NCBI RefSeq assembly: GCF_003286645.3
Contig: NZ_CP127382.2
Coordinates: forward strand, 310,001-374,000
Origin: Aerococcus tenax
GTDB lineage: Bacteria > Bacillota > Bacilli > Lactobacillales > Aerococcaceae
Length of the DNA stretch: 64,000 nucleotides
Reading direction: 5' to 3'
Position 1 is the stretch's first letter. Every line of letters begins with the position of its first letter. The notes beneath the pieces are model-generated. The model did not search any database, was not told the origin of the DNA, and saw only the letters and a list, made by a program, of their open reading frames with translations. A program made the translations under genes and the position numbers. Shown piece after piece: positions 8,141 to 15,897 of the stretch.

Positions 8141-8790
8141 TGGAGCTTTATTTAGCGCGGCACGGCCAAAGTGTTCGCAATGTTGACGGTCAATTTTATG
8201 GCAGACTGGACCCGCATTTGACCCCACTGGGACAACAACAAGCCCAGGCTTTGGGACAGGCACTAAGAGGAAAAAGAATTGATCGTTTGCTAACCTCTAG
8301 GATGCAGCGGACCCAAGAAACTGCCCAGATTATTGCAGACAGCTTAAAAGCTGAAAATGATTTCCAGGCCTTTCCCTGGACCCAGGAAGCTGATCTGAAT
8401 GAACGTGATTTGGGTGTCTGGGAAGGGAAAACGGCTCAAGAAATCGAAGCTATGGACCCTAAGACCTGGTGGGAATATATTGACCAACCCTTTCTCACCA
8501 CCCCGACTGGGGCAGAAAGCTATTTTTCCTTTAGAGACCGGGTCTTGAGGGCTCTATTTAGCGTCTTTAGCTCAGCTAGTGATGAGGGAAGCTATTTCTT
8601 ACTGGGGCACCATGGGTGGCTGCGCTTATTGGTCAGCCGGCTCTTAAACTTGGATGTGAAATATTTTGATTGTCACTTTACCCAAGGAAAGATTTATAGC
8701 TATTCCATTGACCGAGTTTTATTTTTGGAACGGCTAGTTGAAGCTATTGAAGAGGGGGATGAAGGATGCCAAAACATGGTGGAAATTTAA
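8140..8790 (+). CDS. cobC: Alpha-ribazole phosphatase-like histidine phosphatase
   Basis: The 216-residue protein belongs to the phosphoglycerate mutase/histidine phosphatase family. It has the N-terminal LARHGQSVRN (phosphohistidine H8 in RHG), RMQRTQETA, ERDLGVWEGK and the second catalytic histidine in LLGHHGWLRLL. Within a cobalamin operon the expected role is removing the 5'-phosphate from alpha-ribazole phosphate or adenosylcobalamin phosphate. ATG 8140 overlaps the cobS stop by one base (TGATG); an in-frame TTG at 8137 is possible but has no advantage. The end overlaps cobD by 25 bases. Confidence 0.85.
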   Translation: MELYLARHGQSVRNVDGQFYGRLDPHLTPLGQQQAQALGQALRGKRIDRLLTSRMQRTQETAQIIADSLKAENDFQAFPWTQEADLNERDLGVWEGKTAQEIEAMDPKTWWEYIDQPFLTTPTGAESYFSFRDRVLRALFSVFSSASDEGSYFLLGHHGWLRLLVSRLLNLDVKYFDCHFTQGKIYSYSIDRVLFLERLVEAIEEGDEGCQNMVEI

Positions 8791-9860
8791 AGGAGCTTAG
8801 CCAGGTAATAGGAAGGGATATGACCCAGGCCTTGGACTTTTCCGCCAATATTAACCCACTCGGCTTACCCCAAGCTTTTAAGGAGGCCATCGTTTCCCAT
8901 TTGGATCAGTTAGATCGCTATCCGGATTACAACTATCGGGATTTACGCCAAGCACTGGCGGACTTCTATCAAGTGTCCGATGACCACTTACTGGTGGGCA
9001 ATGGGGCGGCAGAATTGATTGATCTTTTGGCCTTTGCCTTGCCTTATCCGATGGTGACCATTGAACCTTGCTTTAATGAGTACGCAGCTAGTGCTAAGAA
9101 GTACCAGCGCCCCCATTGGTCCTATCTGACCCAGGCAGAAAATGATTTTACCTTTGACTTAGAAGATTTTTGGCCCTGGTTAGATAGCCACTGCAAGCAG
9201 GAGGCGGACCAAGAAGCTGGGAATAGGGCTTTTTCAGTCTGGCTCTGCCAGCCTAATAATCCCACTGGGTCCTTATATGAGTTCAACTTATTAAAGGATT
9301 TATTAAAGGGTATTAGCGACAGGGGTGGTTATTTAGTGGTGGATGAATCTTTTATTGATTTCCTGCCTGACCAAGACAACTATTCGCTGTTAGGACAAGT
9401 AGAAAGGGAAGAAAAGCTGGTGATCATTCGCTCCCTAACTAAGTTCTATGCCATGCCTGCCTTGCGCTTAGGAGTAGCCATGACCAGTAAGCAGACCCTC
9501 TTGGATGACTTAAAAGCGGCTCAACTGACTTGGTCAGTCAACGGCTTAGCGGAAGTCTGTGGCCAGAAAATGCCTGACTTAACCGCTTATCGCCAGGCAT
9601 CTTTGAATTATTTAGCTGCTGCTAAAAAAGAATTGCAGGCAGGCCTGGAGAGCTTTCCAGCTTTGAAAGTCTTTTCTAGTGCAGCTAACTTCTTTTTAAT
9701 CCAAGGGCCTAAAGAGTTGGGTCAAAACTTACTGGAAAAAGGTATAGTTTTGCGACAGACAGATGATTTCAAGGGCCTGGGACCTGGTTACTACCGATTG
9801 GCTGTTCGGACTAAGGAAGAAAACCAGGCTTTACTTCAAGCCTTGGCTGATATTTTATGA
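8766..9860 (+). CDS. cobD: L-threonine-O-3-phosphate decarboxylase
   Basis: The 364-residue PLP enzyme is of the class I/II aminotransferase fold (HisC-like). The N-terminus MPKHGGN and LDFSANINPLGLP are hallmarks of CobD, and the Schiff-base lysine is K226 in RSLTKFYAMPALRLG. It makes (R)-1-aminopropanol phosphate, which CbiB attaches to cobyric acid. It overlaps cobC by 25 bases and stands 26 bases before cbiB, its partner step. No threonine kinase that would make its substrate is seen in the window. Confidence 0.93.
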   Translation: MPKHGGNLKELSQVIGRDMTQALDFSANINPLGLPQAFKEAIVSHLDQLDRYPDYNYRDLRQALADFYQVSDDHLLVGNGAAELIDLLAFALPYPMVTIEPCFNEYAASAKKYQRPHWSYLTQAENDFTFDLEDFWPWLDSHCKQEADQEAGNRAFSVWLCQPNNPTGSLYEFNLLKDLLKGISDRGGYLVVDESFIDFLPDQDNYSLLGQVEREEKLVIIRSLTKFYAMPALRLGVAMTSKQTLLDDLKAAQLTWSVNGLAEVCGQKMPDLTAYRQASLNYLAAAKKELQAGLESFPALKVFSSAANFFLIQGPKELGQNLLEKGIVLRQTDDFKGLGPGYYRLAVRTKEENQALLQALADIL

Positions 9861-9886
9861 GTGAATTAAAGAAAGAGAGGTAAAGG

Positions 9887-10837
9887 ATGCTTGCTATTTA
9901 CCGTTTGCTGGCCTTCCTGTTAGATCTATGGCTGGCTGATCCCCCCACTTGGCCTCACCCGGTTAAATTCTATGGCCGCTTTATTCGTGGTTTTGAGAGA
10001 CTTAGCCAGTTCGACAAGAAAAAGCCGATGACCCAAACTTTTTTAGGCGGGGTCTTAGTTTTCTTACTCTTAATTATCATTTTGCTGATTAGCTCTCTCT
10101 TACTTTATGGGGCTAAGCGCTTGTCGCCCATCCTCTATGCGCTTGTATGGATCTATCTCACCTATACTTGTTTTGCCGTCAAGGGCTTAGCTGATGAGGC
10201 TAATGGGGTCTTAGAGGCGATGAAGGAGGGTGGACTACAAGCAGGGCGTCGGCAGCTGAGTCGGATTGTCGGGAGAGAAACGAGTCAACTCAGTGAGGAA
10301 GAAGTTTACCAAGCCGTCATTGAGACTGTTGCTGAGAACTTAAGTGATGGCTTTGTAGCCCCATTATTTTACGTGATCTTATTTGGCCCGGTGGGTGGGC
10401 TCCTCTATAAGGGAATCAATACCTTAGATTCGATGATTGCCTACTTGGATGACCGTTATCAATATTTTGGTTATTTTGCTGCTAAGTTGGATGACTTGGC
10501 AAATTATATTCCAGCCCGACTTAGCTGCCTTTTGATTGTTTTATCCAGTGGCCTTTTGGGCTTAGATATGGCTAGTGCCTGGAAGATTAGTTTTCGGGAT
10601 GGACGTGCCCACCGCAGCCCCAATGCGGGTTATCCAGAAGCAGCTGCTGCTGGAGCCTTGGGTGTTCAGCTGGGCGGAACCCATGTCTACCATGGCCAGC
10701 CCATTGAAAAACCAACCATTGGAGACCCACAAAAGTTGATCGGTCCCCAGCAAGTGAAAGCCAGCATTGCTTTATTATATACCAGTGCCAGTCTAGCCAT
10801 GGCTTTGTCGATGTTAATGATGCTCATTAGTAGCTGA
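9887..10837 (+). CDS. cbiB: Adenosylcobinamide-phosphate synthase
   Basis: The 316-residue membrane protein couples aminopropanol phosphate to adenosylcobyric acid. It shows the CbiB start with LWLADPPTWPHPVKFYGRFI, the core ETVAENLSDGFVAPLFY, NTLDSMIAYLDDRY and the C-terminal DGRAHRSPNAGYPEAAAAGALGVQLGG. Hydrophobic segments lie near residues 50-100 and at the end. GAGAGG sits six bases before ATG 9887. A 74-base gap with a small GCTGGA/TCCAGC hairpin separates it from cblT. Confidence 0.95.
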   Translation: MLAIYRLLAFLLDLWLADPPTWPHPVKFYGRFIRGFERLSQFDKKKPMTQTFLGGVLVFLLLIIILLISSLLLYGAKRLSPILYALVWIYLTYTCFAVKGLADEANGVLEAMKEGGLQAGRRQLSRIVGRETSQLSEEEVYQAVIETVAENLSDGFVAPLFYVILFGPVGGLLYKGINTLDSMIAYLDDRYQYFGYFAAKLDDLANYIPARLSCLLIVLSSGLLGLDMASAWKISFRDGRAHRSPNAGYPEAAAAGALGVQLGGTHVYHGQPIEKPTIGDPQKLIGPQQVKASIALLYTSASLAMALSMLMMLISS

Positions 10838-10911
10838 TAGCCGCTAAGCCATGCTTTAGGATAAGCTGGATTCATCCAGCGGAAAAAACAAAAATGAAAT
10901 GAGGATTACTT

Positions 10912-11430
10912 ATGAAAAATTTACATGCCAATATTTTAACTGCTTTACTTTTAGCTATTGCAACTATTGGAGCCAATGTTCACTTTCTAGGCAGTATTGC
11001 CTTAGACTCTTTTCCTGCCTTTTTAGGAGCTATTATTTTGGGACCAGGCTATGGGTTCTTGCTGGGGCTTCTTTCTCATGGCTTAACCGCTCTCCTATCG
11101 GGTTTCCCGCTGACCCTACCTGCCCATATTATTATTGGAGTAATGATGGGGCTTACCTGTTCAGTCTATGGCTATCTACGGGGAAAGGCTGGTAAGTCCA
11201 TAGGAAAAATCCTGTTCAGTGATGCTGTTGCCTTAGTGTTTAATGTTTTACTGGCCCAATTAGCCCTCATTCCGCTACTCGGTTGGCAAGCAATTTTAGC
11301 TATGGTAACGGGTGGGTTATTACTGACCTTATTAATTGCTAGTGTGGTTAACTTAGTATTGGCTGAAGTGGTTTATATAAGCCTCCCTGCTAAGTTCTTT
11401 AATCCATTTATGAAGAGAAAGACAAAATAG
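10912..11430 (+). CDS. cblT: Probable alpha-ribazole ECF transporter S component CblT
   Basis: The 172-residue, very hydrophobic protein has about five or six membrane segments and the small-S-component look (AIILGPGYGFLLGLLSHGLTALLSGFP, IIIGVMMGLTCSVYGYLRG). CblT of Listeria and Geobacillus is an S component that imports alpha-ribazole and is paired with CblS, as here. S components work with a shared EcfA/A'/T module that is usually encoded elsewhere and is not in this window. Other vitamin S components look alike, so the substrate rests on operon context (cblS, cobU, cobS present; no cobT). Confidence 0.7.
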   Translation: MKNLHANILTALLLAIATIGANVHFLGSIALDSFPAFLGAIILGPGYGFLLGLLSHGLTALLSGFPLTLPAHIIIGVMMGLTCSVYGYLRGKAGKSIGKILFSDAVALVFNVLLAQLALIPLLGWQAILAMVTGGLLLTLLIASVVNLVLAEVVYISLPAKFFNPFMKRKTK

Positions 11431-11445
11431 AGGAGTATCAAATGC

Positions 11446-13086
11446 ATGCGAAGCTTACTGAAAACGCTATTGACTAGCTTGCTATGTCTTTTCTTGGTCG
11501 CTTGTCAAGTTGACCAAGCGAAAAGTAGCGATCAGAATCAAGCAAGTACCCGCTCAGCCAATCAGATCCATTTCCCAGCCAAGTATCCCTTAACAACCCT
11601 GGATAATCAAAAGGCCAATGACATTACCAGCCTGACCTACGCTAGCCAGGTCTTTGACGGGCTTTATTGGCAGGATGAAAATAATGAATTACAGCCTAAC
11701 CTGGCCCAGGATTTTCCTGAAATTTCCCCAGATGGCCTGACCTACCGGATTAGCCTGCGCCATGATGCTAAGTGGGAAAATGGGCAACCAGTCACGGCCC
11801 ATGACTTTGTCTATAGCTTTAGACGTTTAGTCAATCCCAAGATAGCAGCTCCCTATGCCAATTTAGCAGGGGAAATCCAAGGGGCAAAGGCCATTCTGGC
11901 CGGGCAAGCCCCCCTGGACCAACTCGGAGTCAAGGCCTTGGATGACTATCAATTAGAAGTCCAACTCGACTATCCTAATCCCAATTTCACCAAGCTTTTA
12001 GCTTTTACGCCTTTCTATCCCGTCAATGAAACCTATGTGAAGGCCCAGGGAGACCAGTACGGTCAGGATAGTGACCATGTCTTAGGGAATGGCCCCTTTG
12101 TTATTGAGAACTGGCAGGCCGGCCAAGACCAGTGGGACTTGCGTAAGAGTGACCAGTATAACCGTCATTCTGTCGCTATTGACGGAATCAAAGTTCAGGT
12201 AATTAAGGAAGAGAGCACCGGAGTGAATTTATTTGAATCAGGTCAATTAGATCAAATGCCCCTTCATGGTCAGATTGCCAAGAATTATCAAGCTAAGGGG
12301 GAAGGCGATTTACAAGTCAAGGCCTGGACTGACTATCTGGAGTTTAACCACCAGAACCCTGATTTATCGCAACTTGACTTGCGCCAAGCCATTGCCTATG
12401 CCATCGATAGCCGCTCGGTTGAAGACCTCATCGGTGGGGGAGCTCAGGCCCTAAATACCTTTGTTCCTAGTCATTTAGTGATTGACCCGGTGACGGGAGA
12501 AGATATCACCGACAGTCCGGCTATGGATGCTTGGTACGACTTAGACCAAGCCCAGGAGGCTTTTGACCGCTATAAGGCGGCTAATCAGAAGGAAAGCTTA
12601 AGGCTCACCCTGTTAGCTAATGATGATGAAAATAGCCGCAAATTGTCTGAATACCTCAAAGAAACTCTGGAGCAAGCCCTTGACGGCTTGACCATTGAAT
12701 TGCAAAATGTTCCCAAGAAAAATCGGATTGACCGTATGAACCGGCAAGACTTTGATTTTGCCTTGACTGCCTGGGGGGCAGATTACGATGATCCCCTGGC
12801 TTATTATCAAAATTTGAAAAGTGACAATTCCTTCAATCGCGGGCGATATCAAAATCCTGAGTTGGATCGGTTGATCACTGACCTTGCTTTCCCTTATAAT
12901 CAAGATCGAGACCGGCCTTACCAAGTGGCCCAAAAAATTGAAGAATTAATCAAAAATCAAGCCGTTGTGGTGCCGCTCTACCAACAAAATGAATGGCATC
13001 TCAGGAGCGACCGGGTTCAAGGAATTATCTACCGCCCCATTGGCCCCGAAGTTGATTTTCGATTAGCTTCCATTCAAAGTAATTAA
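11446..13086 (+). CDS. OppA/DppA-type solute-binding lipoprotein in the cobalamin cluster
   Basis: The 546-residue extracellular lipoprotein has a signal peptide ending in the lipobox LVAC near residue 20. It belongs to the SBP_bac_5 family (peptides, nickel chelates, 5-aminolevulinate, haem). Family motifs include LTYRISLRHDAKWENGQPVTAHDFVYSF, AYAIDSRSV and FALTAWGADYDDPLAYYQNL. It begins 15 bases after cblT and ends just before the riboswitch, so it is the last gene of block 1. No permease or ATPase is encoded nearby, so it must use a transporter from elsewhere. The ligand is unknown; a peptide, a metal chelate or a tetrapyrrole precursor are all possible. Confidence 0.85.
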   Translation: MRSLLKTLLTSLLCLFLVACQVDQAKSSDQNQASTRSANQIHFPAKYPLTTLDNQKANDITSLTYASQVFDGLYWQDENNELQPNLAQDFPEISPDGLTYRISLRHDAKWENGQPVTAHDFVYSFRRLVNPKIAAPYANLAGEIQGAKAILAGQAPLDQLGVKALDDYQLEVQLDYPNPNFTKLLAFTPFYPVNETYVKAQGDQYGQDSDHVLGNGPFVIENWQAGQDQWDLRKSDQYNRHSVAIDGIKVQVIKEESTGVNLFESGQLDQMPLHGQIAKNYQAKGEGDLQVKAWTDYLEFNHQNPDLSQLDLRQAIAYAIDSRSVEDLIGGGAQALNTFVPSHLVIDPVTGEDITDSPAMDAWYDLDQAQEAFDRYKAANQKESLRLTLLANDDENSRKLSEYLKETLEQALDGLTIELQNVPKKNRIDRMNRQDFDFALTAWGADYDDPLAYYQNLKSDNSFNRGRYQNPELDRLITDLAFPYNQDRDRPYQVAQKIEELIKNQAVVVPLYQQNEWHLRSDRVQGIIYRPIGPEVDFRLASIQSN

Positions 13087-13098
13087 ATAATATCTAAG

Positions 13099-13200
13099 TC
13101 CTCCCTTTTATTACTGGGGAAGTCGGTGCGAGTCCGACGCAGTCCCTATGCTACTGTGTTTACGTTAAGGTATCAGTCAGAATGCCAGTAATAAAAGGAA
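13099..13200 (+). promoter_or_regulatory. Cobalamin (adenosylcobalamin-type) riboswitch aptamer
   Basis: The core GGGGAAGTCGGTGCGAGTCC continues into GACGCAGTCCC, then CTACTGTG and AGTCAGAATGCC. This matches the B12-riboswitch consensus (GGGAA-CGGTG-AATCCG-GC-GGTCCCGCCACTGT-AGTCAG-ACCTGCC) with some deviations, for example CTACTGT for GCCACTGT. A perfect 14-bp closing stem (CCTTTTATTACTGG at 13104-13117 with CCAGTAATAAAAGG at 13185-13198) frames it. It sits upstream of the flavodoxin-cbiA operon and should switch block 2 off when cobalamin is plentiful. Confidence 0.9.
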
Positions 13201-13214
13201 GTTTTATTTATGTC

Positions 13215-13321
13215 TCAGGGTTTGATAAATAAGACGAAAAAGGGCTGTCATTTTTGCGTGCGATAAAAGATTCAAAAACGATTATTGAGCAAACCCTGAT
13301 TTGTTGAATAATCGTTTTTTT
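13215..13321 (+). terminator. Riboswitch expression platform: terminator with competing pairing
   Basis: A perfect 13-bp stem (AAAAACGATTATT at 13274-13286 with AATAATCGTTTTT at 13307-13319) runs into a T-tract, an intrinsic terminator ending nine bases before the block 2 ribosome binding site region. Its apical loop holds AAACCCTGA (13291-13299), complementary to TCAGGGTTT (13215-13223) between aptamer and terminator. That is a likely antiterminator or kissing partner. Transcripts reading through from block 1 would also meet it. Confidence 0.85.
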
Positions 13322-13340
13322 CTGTTAGGAGGACTTGGCG

Positions 13341-13808
13341 ATGAAGATATGCATTGTTTATAGTAGCTTGCGAGGCAATACCGAAGCTGCTGCCTTTATT
13401 CTGGCCTCCTTCTTGGAAGACCTGGGCTTAAGCGCTCAATTAGTTGGGGCCGATGCCTATGACTATGAGACCTTGTTAGAAGCTGATGGTTTAGCTATTG
13501 GTTCCTATACCTACGGCAACCATGCTGAAATTCCCGAAGAATTATTAGATCTCTACGAAGACCTACCCGATTTGATTCAAGCCAATCCCAAATTAAAGCA
13601 GTCCCTGGCAGTATTTGGTTCTGGGGACCGGGACTATCCCATTTATGCTAAAGCCGTGGATGATTTTGTAGAAGTCATTGAAAAAAGTGGCGGGCACTTA
13701 CTAGCACCTGGAGTAAAAATTGATGGCTATCCTGACTATGATGAAGAAATTGCCGGCCTAGCCGCTATTGCCCAGGCCTTTTTACAAATAGCAAAGGAGA
13801 ATAAATGA
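13341..13808 (+). CDS. Flavodoxin, first gene of the riboswitch-controlled cobalamin operon
   Basis: The 155-residue flavodoxin fold has the FMN phosphate loop YSSLRGNTEAAA (residues 7-18), GSYTYGNHAEIPEE and AVFGSGDRDYP, the 50s and 90s FMN loops. It probably supplies low-potential electrons; in a cobalamin operon the expected use is reducing Co(II) to Co(I) corrinoid for adenosylation, or the CbiJ or CbiG steps. ATG 13341 is chosen because AGGAGG lies eight bases upstream at 13327-13332; an upstream TTG at 13335 would sit too close. It overlaps cbiA by four bases (ATGA). Confidence 0.88.
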   Translation: MKICIVYSSLRGNTEAAAFILASFLEDLGLSAQLVGADAYDYETLLEADGLAIGSYTYGNHAEIPEELLDLYEDLPDLIQANPKLKQSLAVFGSGDRDYPIYAKAVDDFVEVIEKSGGHLLAPGVKIDGYPDYDEEIAGLAAIAQAFLQIAKENK

Positions 13809-15196
13809 TGAGAGCCTTAATGATTGCCGGAGCGACTAGTAATGTGGGCAAGACGACCTTGACTTTAGGTCTGATCCAAGCCCTGATCAAGCGCGGACTG
13901 AAAGTCCAACCCTACAAGGTGGGGCCTGACTACATTGACACGCGTTTTCACCAGGAGATTAGCCACCGTCCTTCGATCAATTTGGACCAATTCTTAGTTC
14001 CTGATGACCAGGTCTTAAAAGCCCTCTATACCCGTCACCTTGAGGGTAGTGATATTGCCGTGGTGGAAGGAGTTATGGGCCTCTTTGATGGCTTTGGCTC
14101 TGACGCTCTCAAGGCCTCTAGCGCAGGCATTGCTAAGGCCCTGGATATTCCCATCCTCTTAGTGATTGATGGGCGGGCCATGTCGACTTCAGCAGCCGCC
14201 ATGGTCAAGGGTTATCTCAGCCTGATTCCTGACCTCAATATTATCGGTATCTTGGTTAATCGGGTGGCTTCAGAAAGTCATTACCAATTAATTAAAAATG
14301 CCATTGAACGTTATAATGATGTGCCCGTTCTTGGCTACCTGCCCCGTAATGAAATATTTTCCTTGCCTTCCCGCCACTTAGGCCTGGCCCTGGAAGAAGC
14401 GAATAATCATTTAGTTGACCAAGTCAGTCAAGTGGCAGAGGCAATGGAAGAAAGTATCGCCATTGATGATATTTTAAACCGCTGTCAATTGGATCCGGCT
14501 AAACTTAAAGAGGCCCAAGCAGCCATTGACTCCAGTCTGGCTCCTTATGAAAAGACCGATCAGGAGTCTCCTTTTAAGGTGGCTTATGCCTATGATGAAG
14601 CCTTTTCCTTTTACTATCCCGATAATTTAAATTTATTGGAAAAACGAGGGGGCCAGCTCCAAGCCTTTAGTCCCCTCCATGACCAAGATTTACCGGAGGC
14701 TGACCTCTACTATATTGGCGGGGGCTTTCCCGAATTATACGCCGAAACTTTATCTAAGAACCAAGCCATGCGTACTGCACTCTTAGAGGCCCACAAGTCC
14801 GGTAAGGCTATATTGGCCGAATGCGGGGGTCTTATGTACTTAGGAAGTAGTTTTTCTAAGGAGGATAAAGACTATCCCATGGTGGGGATCTTTGAGGGGC
14901 AGAGTCAAATGACAGACCGCCTACGCCGCTTCGGCTACTGTACCATGACTCTTACTAGCGATTCCTTTTACGGCCAAGCCGGTGATGAGGTCAGGGGACA
15001 TGAATTTCATTATTCAACCTTTACCAGTCCAGAAAGGACGATTGGAAACTTATACAAGGACCGCGATGGTAAACGGGTTAAGGAGTGGCAGGGGGGCTTT
15101 CAAAAGAATAAGACCTATGCCGCCTACCAACATGTACACTTTTACCAAGACCCTAAAGTCATTGACCAAATGATTTCATGGATTAAGGAGGACTAG
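13805..15196 (+). CDS. cbiA: Cobyrinate a,c-diamide synthase
   Basis: The 463-residue glutamine-dependent amidase uses ATP to amidate the a and c side chains of cobyrinate. The N-terminal P-loop-like dethiobiotin-synthase fold begins AGATSNVGKTT and is followed by KVGPDYIDTRFH. The C-terminal glutaminase domain has its nucleophile at C340 (AECGGLMYLG) and histidine motif HEFHYSTF. Note that this CbiA keeps the catalytic cysteine while the cbiP product in the same cluster does not. The start overlaps the flavodoxin stop by four bases, and cbiC follows after two. Confidence 0.95.
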   Translation: MMRALMIAGATSNVGKTTLTLGLIQALIKRGLKVQPYKVGPDYIDTRFHQEISHRPSINLDQFLVPDDQVLKALYTRHLEGSDIAVVEGVMGLFDGFGSDALKASSAGIAKALDIPILLVIDGRAMSTSAAAMVKGYLSLIPDLNIIGILVNRVASESHYQLIKNAIERYNDVPVLGYLPRNEIFSLPSRHLGLALEEANNHLVDQVSQVAEAMEESIAIDDILNRCQLDPAKLKEAQAAIDSSLAPYEKTDQESPFKVAYAYDEAFSFYYPDNLNLLEKRGGQLQAFSPLHDQDLPEADLYYIGGGFPELYAETLSKNQAMRTALLEAHKSGKAILAECGGLMYLGSSFSKEDKDYPMVGIFEGQSQMTDRLRRFGYCTMTLTSDSFYGQAGDEVRGHEFHYSTFTSPERTIGNLYKDRDGKRVKEWQGGFQKNKTYAAYQHVHFYQDPKVIDQMISWIKED

Positions 15197-15198
15197 AG

Positions 15199-15852
15199 AT
15201 GGCTTATATAAAAAAACCGGAACGCATCACTGACCGCTCATTTGAAATTATTGACGCGGAAATCAAACGGGACTTTCCTGACTTCCAATTTCAAAATGAC
15301 CTAGAGGAGCGTATTATTAAGCGGGCGATTCATACTTCAGCGGATTTTGATTATTTACACAACCTGGTCTTTGACCGTCAAGGCGCCCAAGTGGTCCAAG
15401 AAGTGATTCGCTCTGGAGGCCACTTGATTACTGATACCACTATGGCCCAATCGGGAATTAATAAGCGAATTTTAAAGGAGCTAGGTACAGAGACCCATTG
15501 CTTTATCCGCGACCCCAGAGCCTATCAAATTGCTGAAGACAAGGGGATTACCCGGTCTATGGCAGCCATTGAATTAGCGGCTCAGCTTGAAGGCCCCAAA
15601 GTCTTTGTCGTGGGCAATGCGCCGACTGCTATTTATAAAATCCTAGAGATGATTGACGCAGGACGTTTACAAGCCGAAGCGGTTGTGGGTGTGCCGGTAG
15701 GTTTCGTGGGGGCAGCTGAGTCCAAGCAAGCCCTCCATGATTATCCCATTCCAAGCATTGCAGCTTTAGGCCGTAAAGGCGGATCTAATGTGGCTGCTGC
15801 TATTATTAATGCTATCCAATATGATATTAAAGATACCATCTATCAAAATTAA
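15199..15852 (+). CDS. cbiC: Cobalt-precorrin-8 methylmutase
   Basis: The 217-residue enzyme moves the methyl group from C11 to C12 to give cobyrinate. Visible are the typical start PERITDRSFEIIDAEI, the catalytic-histidine region KRAIHTSADFDY (His near residue 51), GGHLITDTTMAQSGINK and VGVPVGFVGAAESKQAL with the end motif GRKGGSNVAAAIINA. GGAGG precedes ATG 15199. It follows cbiA by two bases. Confidence 0.95.
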   Translation: MAYIKKPERITDRSFEIIDAEIKRDFPDFQFQNDLEERIIKRAIHTSADFDYLHNLVFDRQGAQVVQEVIRSGGHLITDTTMAQSGINKRILKELGTETHCFIRDPRAYQIAEDKGITRSMAAIELAAQLEGPKVFVVGNAPTAIYKILEMIDAGRLQAEAVVGVPVGFVGAAESKQALHDYPIPSIAALGRKGGSNVAAAIINAIQYDIKDTIYQN

Positions 15853-15897
15853 GCGGATTAGGTGGCTGAATAGACAGGGAAAGCGAGCTGAAACGAG

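Noticed and set aside
10838..10911. Terminator between cbiB and cblT
   Set aside because: The GCTGGA/TCCAGC hairpin is short and not followed by a T-run, so the operon probably continues.
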